NCBI RefSeq assembly: GCF_004366355.1 | Contig: NZ_SODV01000001.1 | Coordinates: forward strand, 2,356,001 to 2,420,000 | Length of the DNA stretch: 64,000 nucleotides | Reading direction: 5' to 3' | Source: Dinghuibacter silviterrae | Lineage (GTDB): Bacteria; Bacteroidota; Bacteroidia; Chitinophagales; Chitinophagaceae | Shown here: positions 35,059 through 42,231 of the stretch, piece after piece | Layout of the letters: the number at the start of each line of letters is the position of its first letter | Position numbering within the stretch: position 1 is the stretch's first letter | Notes under the pieces: generated by a model | The model's database searches: none | What the model saw: the letters and a program-made list of their open reading frames with translations, nothing else | What the model was told of the DNA's origin: nothing | Program-made: the position numbers and the translations under genes

Positions 35059-35799
35059 ATGCACAAAATGTTCTTTTCCGTTGCCCTTCTCACGCTGGGA
35101 ACGGGCGCTTTTGCACAGACCAAAAAACCCGTTGCCGCCAAAAAAGCGGTTGCCCCTGCGCCCCTCCTGAAAAATTCGACCGATAGCCTGAGCTATGCCA
35201 TCGGCGTCAATGTAGGGACCTATTTCAAAAAACAGGGTGTCGAACACCTGAACTACGCTGCCCTCGACAAAGCCCTCGCTGACTGTTTCGGGGAAAAGCC
35301 GCTGACCCTTTCGGACGAACAAGCTGTTATGACCATACAACAAAAGCTCCAGGAATTCATGACCAAAAAGGCCAATGCCGTTAAGGAAGAGGGCCTGAAG
35401 TTCCTGGCGGAAAACAAAAAACGCCCGGGTGTCGTCGAGCTTCCTGACGGGCTTCAATACGAAGTCATCCGCAAGGGGACGGGGCCCATGCCAGTCGACA
35501 CCAGCGTCGTAAAGGTGAACTACACCGGTTACCTGTTGAGCGGTAAGAAATTCGACGCCTCTGCCGACCACGGCGGACCGGCGACCTTCCCCCTCAACCG
35601 CGTCATCAAGGGCTGGACCGAAGGCGTGAAGCTGATGCCGGTCGGGTCCTCTTACAAGTTCTATATTCCCTCCGAACTGGCCTACGGGGACAGGGGCGCG
35701 GGGAATGATATCCCCGGAGGCAGCACCCTGATTTTCGAAGTGGAACTCCTGGACATCGTTGCGCCGGGTGCTACGCCTGCACCGGCCGCCGGACAATAA
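35059..35799 (+). CDS. Periplasmic FKBP-type peptidyl-prolyl isomerase
   Basis: 246 residues from the ATG giving a signal peptide (MHKMFFSVALLTLGTGAFAQ). An FKBP N-terminal dimerisation domain (DSLSYAIGVNVGTYFKKQ onward) and a long helix (to about 125) lead to an FKBP domain (about 135-235: LPDGLQYEVIRKGTG, VKVNYTGYLLSGKKFDAS, VIKGWTEGVKLMPVGSSYKFYIPSELAYGDRG). The layout is that of FkpA and Mip. It assists folding of exported proteins. A Pro/Ala-rich tail ends the protein. Confidence 0.93.
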   Translation: MHKMFFSVALLTLGTGAFAQTKKPVAAKKAVAPAPLLKNSTDSLSYAIGVNVGTYFKKQGVEHLNYAALDKALADCFGEKPLTLSDEQAVMTIQQKLQEFMTKKANAVKEEGLKFLAENKKRPGVVELPDGLQYEVIRKGTGPMPVDTSVVKVNYTGYLLSGKKFDASADHGGPATFPLNRVIKGWTEGVKLMPVGSSYKFYIPSELAYGDRGAGNDIPGGSTLIFEVELLDIVAPGATPAPAAGQ

Positions 35800-35808
35800 A
35801 ATACGACT

Positions 35809-36324
35809 ATGAACGACCCGCGCTACCCCATAGGGAAGTATGAACCACAACCCTATTCCGATCGGCAAAGGGATAATTGGATCGCGGATATCCGTTTCCT
35901 GCCCACCCTCCTGGAAAAAACCGTCTCCCCTCTGGACGCCGCTCAGTTGGGGACGCCTTACCGGGAGGGTGGCTGGACGGTGCAACAACTGGTCCATCAC
36001 GTAGCGGATAGTCACCTCAACGCCTATACCCGCTTCAAGCTGGGGCTGACGGAGGACACGCCGACGATCCGGCCGTATGACGAGAAGGCATGGGCGCAAT
36101 TGGCGGACACAGCCCTGCCCATCAACCTCTCGCTGACGCTGTTGCACGCCCTTCATGCCCGCTGGGTGGCCGTCCTGGAAAGCATTACCGACTGGAACCG
36201 GGAGGTCGTGCACCCGGAGACCGGCAAACACCTCAGCCTTTGGACGCTGCTGGGTATGTATGCCTGGCATGGTAAACACCACGTCGCCCATATCACTTCC
36301 CTGATCGAAGCAAAAGGTTGGTAA
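35809..36324 (+). CDS. YfiT/BstA-type DinB-fold metal-dependent transferase
   Basis: 171 residues. The family start YPIGKYEPQPY, WTVQQLVHHVADSHLNAYTRFK (metal ligand near His64) and the C-terminal MYAWHGKHHVAHI (two more His ligands) match YfiT-like putative metal hydrolases, several of which are bacillithiol S-transferases. The bacillithiol gene bshB1 is also in this window, which supports that role. It lies directly before the NUDIX gene with no gap. Confidence 0.88.
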   Translation: MNDPRYPIGKYEPQPYSDRQRDNWIADIRFLPTLLEKTVSPLDAAQLGTPYREGGWTVQQLVHHVADSHLNAYTRFKLGLTEDTPTIRPYDEKAWAQLADTALPINLSLTLLHALHARWVAVLESITDWNREVVHPETGKHLSLWTLLGMYAWHGKHHVAHITSLIEAKGW

Positions 36325-36888
36325 ATGAGCGAAGATCCTATGCGCTGGAAGGTCCTGGACAGTACCTATATCAGCCACCACATCTATTTCACCGCCCGTA
36401 AGGACCGGTGTCAGCGCCCGGACGGAAAGATCGTCCCCGAATACTTCGTGGTGGAGCTGCCCCCCTCGGTTTGCGTGCTTCCCCTCACGGAGAACAACGA
36501 GGTGGTGATGATCCGCCAATACCGTCATCCGCTGGGGGAGACCCTCCTGGAAATCCCAGGCGGTTTTATCGATAAGGGAGAAGATCCTTCGGAGTCCGCC
36601 CGCAGGGAATTGCTCGAAGAAACCGGTTACGCCTTCGACGAGGTGATCCACCTCGGGAAAATAGCGGCCAACCCCGGCGTTTTGAACAATTATACCCACC
36701 TTTTCCTGGCCAAGGGAGGCCGCAAGGCCGGGGCGCAGCGTCTGGACCCGAACGAAGACATCGAGATCGTCCTGGTGCCGCTGGAGGACCTGAAGGGCAT
36801 GTTGCGGCGTGGCGAGCTGGCGCAGTCGTTGCACGTCAATTGTCTTTGGTTCGCCCTGTTGCAAATGGGACAAGTGGCCTTTGTTTAA
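36325..36888 (+). CDS. NUDIX hydrolase, ADP-ribose pyrophosphatase type
   Basis: 187 residues. A complete NUDIX box runs from Gly80 to Tyr102 (G-x5-E-x7-REL-x-EE-x-GY). The N-terminal beta-strands and MIRQYRHPLGETLLEIPGG resemble ADP-ribose/NDP-sugar pyrophosphatases. The ATG follows the previous TAA at once, so the two genes are probably co-transcribed. The exact substrate is inferred only from similarity. Confidence 0.92.
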   Translation: MSEDPMRWKVLDSTYISHHIYFTARKDRCQRPDGKIVPEYFVVELPPSVCVLPLTENNEVVMIRQYRHPLGETLLEIPGGFIDKGEDPSESARRELLEETGYAFDEVIHLGKIAANPGVLNNYTHLFLAKGGRKAGAQRLDPNEDIEIVLVPLEDLKGMLRRGELAQSLHVNCLWFALLQMGQVAFV

Positions 36889-36901
36889 ATGGGCTTTATC
36901 G

Positions 36902-36909
36902 TAACTTTA
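36902..36909 (+). promoter_or_regulatory. -7-like element before the TPR gene
   Basis: TAACTTTA resembles TAnnTTTG and lies 15 bases before the ATG at 36925. It supports that ATG over the one at 36889. Confidence 0.35.
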
Positions 36910-36924
36910 AGGAAAGGCTTCCCC

Positions 36925-38043
36925 ATGTCTTTCAGGGTCCTACCATTCTTCCTGTTGCTCTTCCTGGGCCGGGTGCAAGCGCAACACCGGGACTACCTGC
37001 AGGAGGCGCAATTGCTCTACCAGGCCCGGGAGTATACCGCCGCCCTGGAGGACCTCAACCACGCCATCGAAACCAACCGCCAGTGGGCGGCCGCCTATAA
37101 CATGCGGGGCCTGACGTTGATGGCGCTGCAAAACCTGAACATGGCCATCAAGGATTTTGGCACGGCCATTTCGCTGTATCCCCGTTTTCTGGAAGCCTAC
37201 AATAACCGGGGGATGGCCTTTAGTCAACAGGGCGAATACGCCAAGGCCATAGAAGATTTTACCCATTGCCTGGACATCAGCGTCGCCGACCGGGACGTGT
37301 ATTTCTACAACCGGGCGGGCAGCGAGCTGGCCCTGGGGCGATACAAGGACGCCATGGCCGACTACGACCAGGCCATCCGCTTCAACCCCGAGGCGGAGGA
37401 CGCCTATAATAACCGGGCCAAGTGCAAACTGGAACTCAGGGACACGACCGGCGCCCTGGACGATTATCAACGGGCGGTGCACGCCGAACCCGGTTTTACG
37501 TTGGGGTATATGAACCGGGCCTTCCTGGAGGAATCCATGGGGCGCTTTCCCGAGGCCATAGAAGACTTCCGGCAGTGTCTTCGCTGGAATCCCCAGAATG
37601 CAAGGGCTTACCTGGAGGTCGGCGCCCTGGAGGAACAATACTTAGGAAACCTGACGGATGCGCGCAGGGATTTTGACAAAGCCATCAGCCTCGACCCCCA
37701 TTTCTCCGACGCCTATAACGACAGGGGTACCCTGGAGATGCGAAAGGGGCATTACCGGGCCGCCCTTCGGGATTTTAACAAGGCCATCGAGCTAAACGGG
37801 TTTAACCCGGACTATTATTACAATAAAGGGATCACCCACAAACAAATGGGTAAACCGGGCAGCGCCGTAAAGGATTTTAGCGGGGCCATCGATGCGGATG
37901 CCAATTACGGACCCGCCTACTACAACCGGGGTCTCCTGGAGGTTGCCGCGGGGAATACGAAGGGTGCCTGTGCGGACCTGCGGACGGCGGCGGACAAGGG
38001 ACTCACCCAGGCGGGCGCCGCGCTGGCCCAATATTGCCACTAA
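36925..38043 (+). CDS. Secreted TPR-repeat protein
   Basis: 372 residues from the ATG that yields a signal peptide (MSFRVLPFFLLLFLGRVQAQ). The remainder is about ten TPR units of 34 residues, e.g. AAYNMRGLTLMALQNLNMAI and DAYNDRGTLEMRKGHYRAAL. A Sel1-like end (GACADLRTAADKGLTQAG) closes it. It is probably a periplasmic scaffold for protein contacts; partners are unknown. The stop overlaps that of folC in the sequence CTAA. Confidence 0.9.
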   Translation: MSFRVLPFFLLLFLGRVQAQHRDYLQEAQLLYQAREYTAALEDLNHAIETNRQWAAAYNMRGLTLMALQNLNMAIKDFGTAISLYPRFLEAYNNRGMAFSQQGEYAKAIEDFTHCLDISVADRDVYFYNRAGSELALGRYKDAMADYDQAIRFNPEAEDAYNNRAKCKLELRDTTGALDDYQRAVHAEPGFTLGYMNRAFLEESMGRFPEAIEDFRQCLRWNPQNARAYLEVGALEEQYLGNLTDARRDFDKAISLDPHFSDAYNDRGTLEMRKGHYRAALRDFNKAIELNGFNPDYYYNKGITHKQMGKPGSAVKDFSGAIDADANYGPAYYNRGLLEVAAGNTKGACADLRTAADKGLTQAGAALAQYCH

Positions 38044-39338
38044 AGACGGCCCCTGTCGATCTCACCCACGACAAAGACGCTTCCGCAAACGAGGATAAGG
38101 TCGTCCTTGTGCGCATGGCCCAGGGCTTCCTGGAGGGCGGTATTGACGTCCTCGTAGGCCTTTCCCTGCAGACCGGCGTCTTCCGCCGCCGCCCAAAGGT
38201 CTTCCTTCGGCAACGCACGGGGAATGTCCGCCTGCGTAAAATAGTAGTGGGCGTCCTGGGGCAACAGGTGCAACACGGAACGGATGTCCTTGTCTTTGAC
38301 CATGCCTATGACGATATGCAATTGGTGGAAGGTGGTGACCTCGATCTGGCGGATCAGCTCACGGATACCGTCTTCGTTGTGGGCCACGTCCGCAATGACC
38401 GTGGGGTGCTGGTGCAGCCGTTCCCAACGGCCATGCAGACCGGTCAGCGCCCGTGTTTTGGCCAGTCCCTCGCGAAGGGCCGAATCCTTGATGTTCCAGC
38501 CTTTTTCGCGGAGCTGTTGGACAGCCTGAAGAACAGTCAGCAGGTTTTTGGTCTGGTACAGCCCTGCGAGGTCCAGGGTATAATAGTCCTTGATGTCGGT
38601 GTGACGGATGGTCACCTCGATCTTCATATCCTGCCCTTCGAACGACCAGTTCGTCGCGGACCTTTCCCGGTCGGCAAACATGATGGGCGCGTGTTTTTCC
38701 CGGGCTTTCCGGACAAAAAGCGGACCCGTGACCTCCCTGAATTCGCCAATGACGACCGGAATGTCCCGTTTGATAATGCCGGCTTTTTCGGCAGCGATCT
38801 TTTCCAGGGTATCCCCCAGGATGTGCATGTGGTCGTAGCCGATGTTGGTAATGACGGACAGCTCCGGGAGGATGACGTTGGTCGAATCCAGGCGTCCGCC
38901 CAGCCCCGTTTCGATAACGGCGATGTCTACTTCCTGGTTGGCAAAATAGTCAAACGCCATGGCCACGGTGATCTCAAAGAAAGAAGGATCGATCGTGTCG
39001 ATGTGCGGTTGGATATGGGACACAAAATCGACCACGAAGTCTTCGGTGATCTCTTTCCCGTCGACCTTGATCCGTTCCCGGAAGTCGTGGAGGTGGGGGG
39101 AGGTATACAACCCGGTGCGGTAACCCGCGCATTGGAGGATGGCGGCCAGCATGTGGCTCACCGAGCCTTTCCCGTTGGTGCCCGCGATATGGATGGATTT
39201 AAACCGGTTTTCGGGATTTTCGAGGATATCGCAAAGGGCGATGGTGTTGCCAAGGTCTCCTTTATAAGCCGCCGCTCCGATTCGGCTGTACATAGGCAGG
39301 CGGGTAAACAAGTAGTGGACGGTTTCCGGATAGTTCAT
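38040..39338 (-). CDS. folC: Bifunctional folylpolyglutamate / dihydrofolate synthase
   Basis: 432 residues. The Mur-ligase-type P-loop IAGTNGKGSVSHMLAAIL is near 50, followed by TEDFVVDFV, ITVAMAFDYFANQEVDIAVIETGLGGRLDSTN and GHAHKDDLILVCGS. The enzyme adds glutamate to folates in the cytoplasm. The length is normal. A 436-residue open frame on the + strand opposite it is a GC-driven shadow. Confidence 0.94.
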   Translation of the reverse strand: MNYPETVHYLFTRLPMYSRIGAAAYKGDLGNTIALCDILENPENRFKSIHIAGTNGKGSVSHMLAAILQCAGYRTGLYTSPHLHDFRERIKVDGKEITEDFVVDFVSHIQPHIDTIDPSFFEITVAMAFDYFANQEVDIAVIETGLGGRLDSTNVILPELSVITNIGYDHMHILGDTLEKIAAEKAGIIKRDIPVVIGEFREVTGPLFVRKAREKHAPIMFADRERSATNWSFEGQDMKIEVTIRHTDIKDYYTLDLAGLYQTKNLLTVLQAVQQLREKGWNIKDSALREGLAKTRALTGLHGRWERLHQHPTVIADVAHNEDGIRELIRQIEVTTFHQLHIVIGMVKDKDIRSVLHLLPQDAHYYFTQADIPRALPKEDLWAAAEDAGLQGKAYEDVNTALQEALGHAHKDDLILVCGSVFVVGEIDRGRL

Positions 39339-39365
39339 TGGTGAGGCGCTAATATCGTGTTCGTT

Positions 39366-40223
39366 TTATTCATGGACCTTGAAGACAAACAAAATCGTTC
39401 CCGTCTGTTCGTCGGCGTTACTGGTGTTGAATTTGAGTTTCCGGGCCAGCTCTACGGCCTGGTCGGCAAAATACCCGTTGAAATGCGTAGAACCGGCGAG
39501 GTGGAGGGAGGCGCTGATGACGTGTCCGTTCCGGTCGACCTTCAGGTCTACGTATTCCTTGGCGGGTTCATTATAGTCTCCTTCGAAAGAGGGCATGGAA
39601 AAAGTACGGCCGACCAGTCCCCGGACGATCGCCGCGCCCGAATGACCGGTGCCCCCGTTGCCCGTATAGCTCTTCGAATTGGGGTCGCCGTTGGGTTTGC
39701 CCTGGTCGCCCTGTCCCCCGGCTATGCCTTCGTTCTGGCTCTTGTTAAAGGCGTCCTGGTCGTTCCCTCCCGTACCGGTACCGCCTTTAAAGAGGGCCTT
39801 GGGACGTGGGGGCGCCGGGGTTGGGTTGACGATGGTCCTTTGCGTCACCCTCGGCGCGGTTTCCCGGATGACGGGTTGCGGCGTGGGCTTGACTTTTTTG
39901 GGTTGTTCGACGGCGGGTTGGTCGTCGTTGTTGTTGTCGTTGGTTTCTATATGCGCTTGGGCCGTGGGCGGCGTCTGGGTCCGCGCAGGCGCGGTGTGTA
40001 CGTGTGTTTCGGGGGCAGGGTCTCCCGGTGCCAGCGGCTGTTCCGTACCGGAACCCTGGTCGCTGTTGCCGAGGTTGACCTCGATACCCTGGTCCTGGGG
40101 CGGGGGAGGCGGCTGGGGAACCCTAAAACCTACGAAGATGAGGAACAACAGCAGCGCACCATGCCAGACAAGGGTGGCCACCAGCGCTTTTGTATTTTTA
40201 GCCGTATCGTTAGGTTGTTCCAT
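39366..40223 (-). CDS. TonB-like energy transducer protein
   Basis: 285 residues. One N-terminal membrane span (ALVATLVWHGALLLFLIFVGF) is followed by a Pro-rich stretch (VPQPPPPPQDQ), a long Pro/Gln/Asp-rich spacer and a C-terminal TonB-like domain (about 205-285: YVDLKVDRNGHVISASLHLAGST, FVFKV). The family passes membrane energy to TonB-dependent transporters such as SusC. ExbB/ExbD genes are not in view, although they could lie elsewhere. Confidence 0.85.
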   Translation of the reverse strand: MEQPNDTAKNTKALVATLVWHGALLLFLIFVGFRVPQPPPPPQDQGIEVNLGNSDQGSGTEQPLAPGDPAPETHVHTAPARTQTPPTAQAHIETNDNNNDDQPAVEQPKKVKPTPQPVIRETAPRVTQRTIVNPTPAPPRPKALFKGGTGTGGNDQDAFNKSQNEGIAGGQGDQGKPNGDPNSKSYTGNGGTGHSGAAIVRGLVGRTFSMPSFEGDYNEPAKEYVDLKVDRNGHVISASLHLAGSTHFNGYFADQAVELARKLKFNTSNADEQTGTILFVFKVHE

Positions 40224-40227
40224 GCTA

Positions 40228-40235
40228 CAAATATA
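40228..40235 (-). promoter_or_regulatory. -7 element of the TonB-like gene
   Basis: On the - strand TATATTTG is followed by TAGC and the ATG, the same arrangement as at the AbiE operon. A leaderless mRNA is expected. Confidence 0.65.
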
Positions 40236-40279
40236 CCTTATGACCTCTTTACAACGAACGGGGAGCTGTTAAAATTGCA

Positions 40280-41182
40280 TTATCCCGCGGCGGCCGCGCC
40301 CAGGCGTTCGGGCACCAGGACCCTCAGCGATTGCGCAATGACCGACGCCTTCAACCGCTTGATCTTGCCCTTGTATTCGCCGTCCACCTGGAAGTGGACC
40401 GCCCGGTTACAGGCGATGCTGACGGACTGGACGGAAACGACCTCTTCCCTTTCCAGGTGTTGTTTGCGGTGCGGCAGGAAAAGACGCGGCAGGTCCCACC
40501 AGCGGAAGTCCTTCATCATGATGACTTCGAAGCGTCCGTCCCGGGGCGAGCCCAGGGGATTGATCAGCGCACCCGTGCCGAATTTACGCGCGTTTGCCAG
40601 CATGAGCATGTATACGTTACGGTTATACCGGAAATGATCCCCGGATACATAGATCCGGAAACGGTTCCGTTGCAATACGGTCGAAACGAACAGCCGTCCG
40701 TACCCCCACATCCCGCGAAAGCCCTCTTTTGCATAACGCTCCACCAGCGATGCGTTGAGCCCCAGGTCGCACAGGTGGATGCACAGCCCGTGTCCCTGGA
40801 GGTGGATCGTGTCGATATACGTGGTATTCGGACCAAGGGCCACCCTGAGCGCGTCTTTTATGGACGAGGGCAACCCCAGTTCCCTGGCCATGCCATTGGC
40901 GGAGCCCATGGGGATGATGCCCAATGCGATGGGGGAATGGACCAGTTGTTCAGCCACCATCTTTGCCGTGCCGTCCCCGCCCACCACGATCACCCTCGTA
41001 AAAGCATGTCCCGCGAGCAGGTGGCGCAATTCTTGTACGTCGTTCTCCCCGGTAGTCCGGTAGGTCAGGTGATCAAAGGCATGGATCGCCAGGGCCTGCT
41101 CCAAACAGGTCCAGAAAAGGCTTTTGTCCCTGCCGCCCGCGGCGGGATTGACGACGAAGAGTATTTTTTCTTCCCTGTGCAT
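40280..41182 (-). CDS. Diacylglycerol-kinase-family lipid kinase
   Basis: 300 residues. ILFVVNPAAGG at the start and VVGGDGTAKMVAEQL (Gly68-Thr72), then LGIIPMGSANGMARELGLP, are the DAGK catalytic domain motifs; the C-terminal part matches the YegS/DgkB beta-sandwich. It probably phosphorylates diacylglycerol or a related lipid at the inner membrane. It is divergent from a phosphatidate phosphatase gene, which catalyses the reverse step. Confidence 0.9.
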   Translation of the reverse strand: MHREEKILFVVNPAAGGRDKSLFWTCLEQALAIHAFDHLTYRTTGENDVQELRHLLAGHAFTRVIVVGGDGTAKMVAEQLVHSPIALGIIPMGSANGMARELGLPSSIKDALRVALGPNTTYIDTIHLQGHGLCIHLCDLGLNASLVERYAKEGFRGMWGYGRLFVSTVLQRNRFRIYVSGDHFRYNRNVYMLMLANARKFGTGALINPLGSPRDGRFEVIMMKDFRWWDLPRLFLPHRKQHLEREEVVSVQSVSIACNRAVHFQVDGEYKGKIKRLKASVIAQSLRVLVPERLGAAAAG

Positions 41183-41192
41183 ATTCTCTTAT

Positions 41193-41207
41193 GGCGCCGC
41201 AGGCGCC
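41193..41207. repeat. Intergenic GGCGCC-N3-GGCGCC repeat, copy 2
   Basis: GGCGCCGCAGGCGCC, preceded by TTAT, in the gap between the divergent lipid kinase and App1 genes. The same 15 bases occur at 60052-60066. Confidence 0.6.
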
Positions 41208-41238
41208 GCATCTCAAATTTCGTTAAATTAACCGTCCG

Positions 41239-42213
41239 ATGCGAGCAGCTGCTAACCCCACGATCGTCGTTTATCCCGGGTACGCCAACCATTCCGGGCT
41301 GGTGGTATTCGGTCATGTTTTCAGGCAAAACCTGCGCCATTGGTATCCCTATTCCGATAATTTTTTTGCCAACCTCCGCGTGTTGTGGAAACTTTTCCGG
41401 GTAAAGGGCCTCGCCGGCGCGCGTGTCCAGCTTTGTGTGGGCAGCCTGGTGGCCGAGACCACGACCGATGTCAACGGCTTCTTCCGCTTCGACCTCACGC
41501 TCGCCCCCTCCGTCCCCTATGGATGGACTGCCGTGGAGGTCCGCCTCGCCCCCGGCGGCGGTTATGAGGCACCGGTAGCCCAGGGCAGGATCCTCCATCC
41601 CGCCCTGAATTCCTACGACATCATCAGCGACATAGACGACACGCTCCTGATATCCCATTCGCTCAACTGGTGGAAAAAATTCCGGCTCCTGATCATGCAC
41701 CAGCCCAGCGAGCGCAAACCCTTCGACGGCGTCGTGTCCCACTACCAGCAGCTCTACGATGCCAACAGCCGGAAGGGCTCCTGCCTGTTCTCGTTCGTGT
41801 CCAGCAGCGAATGGAACCTCTATCCGTTTATCCGTGCTTTTTCGCGGACCTACCAGGTGCCCCGGGGGATCTACCTCATGGCCAACCTCAAGACCCGCTT
41901 TACCGAATTGTTCCGCCCGGGTGGCAACCACGGCCACAAACTCCATAAGATCCAGGAGATCTTCCGGTATTACCCCGACCACCGCTTTATCCTCCTCGGC
42001 GACGACACCCAGCAGGACCCCGTCCTTTATATGCAGGCCGTCCGCAAGTTCCCGCAACAGGTGGCCTGCGTCTATATCCGCCATACGCGCCGGCGGCCGT
42101 CGCGGGAGGTTTCCGCGATGCTGGGGGAGATCGAACGGCTGGGGGTGCCGCATTGCTATTTCAGACATTCGGAGGAGGCCATACGGCATTCGCGCGCGAT
42201 GGGGTTTATGTAA
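41239..42213 (+). CDS. App1-type phosphatidate phosphatase (DUF2183)
   Basis: 324 residues. An N-terminal beta-sandwich (about 30-120: RGxxx-like GLAGARVQLCVGSLVAETTTDVNG split over strands) precedes the DUF2183 catalytic domain with the HAD motif DIDDT (Asp131, Asp133). Further blocks are VSSSEWNLYPFI, HKIQEIFRYYP and ILLGDDTQQDPVLY. Relatives such as yeast App1 dephosphorylate phosphatidic acid. With the adjacent lipid kinase it could balance diacylglycerol and phosphatidate. Confidence 0.88.
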   Translation: MRAAANPTIVVYPGYANHSGLVVFGHVFRQNLRHWYPYSDNFFANLRVLWKLFRVKGLAGARVQLCVGSLVAETTTDVNGFFRFDLTLAPSVPYGWTAVEVRLAPGGGYEAPVAQGRILHPALNSYDIISDIDDTLLISHSLNWWKKFRLLIMHQPSERKPFDGVVSHYQQLYDANSRKGSCLFSFVSSSEWNLYPFIRAFSRTYQVPRGIYLMANLKTRFTELFRPGGNHGHKLHKIQEIFRYYPDHRFILLGDDTQQDPVLYMQAVRKFPQQVACVYIRHTRRRPSREVSAMLGEIERLGVPHCYFRHSEEAIRHSRAMGFM

Positions 42214-42231
42214 TGGGCGCGCCCGGCACCT

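Noticed and set aside
38034-39344. A 436-codon + strand frame opposite folC
   Set aside because: It has the low-complexity Val/Gly/Asp composition of a shadow, while folC on the - strand carries clear catalytic motifs.
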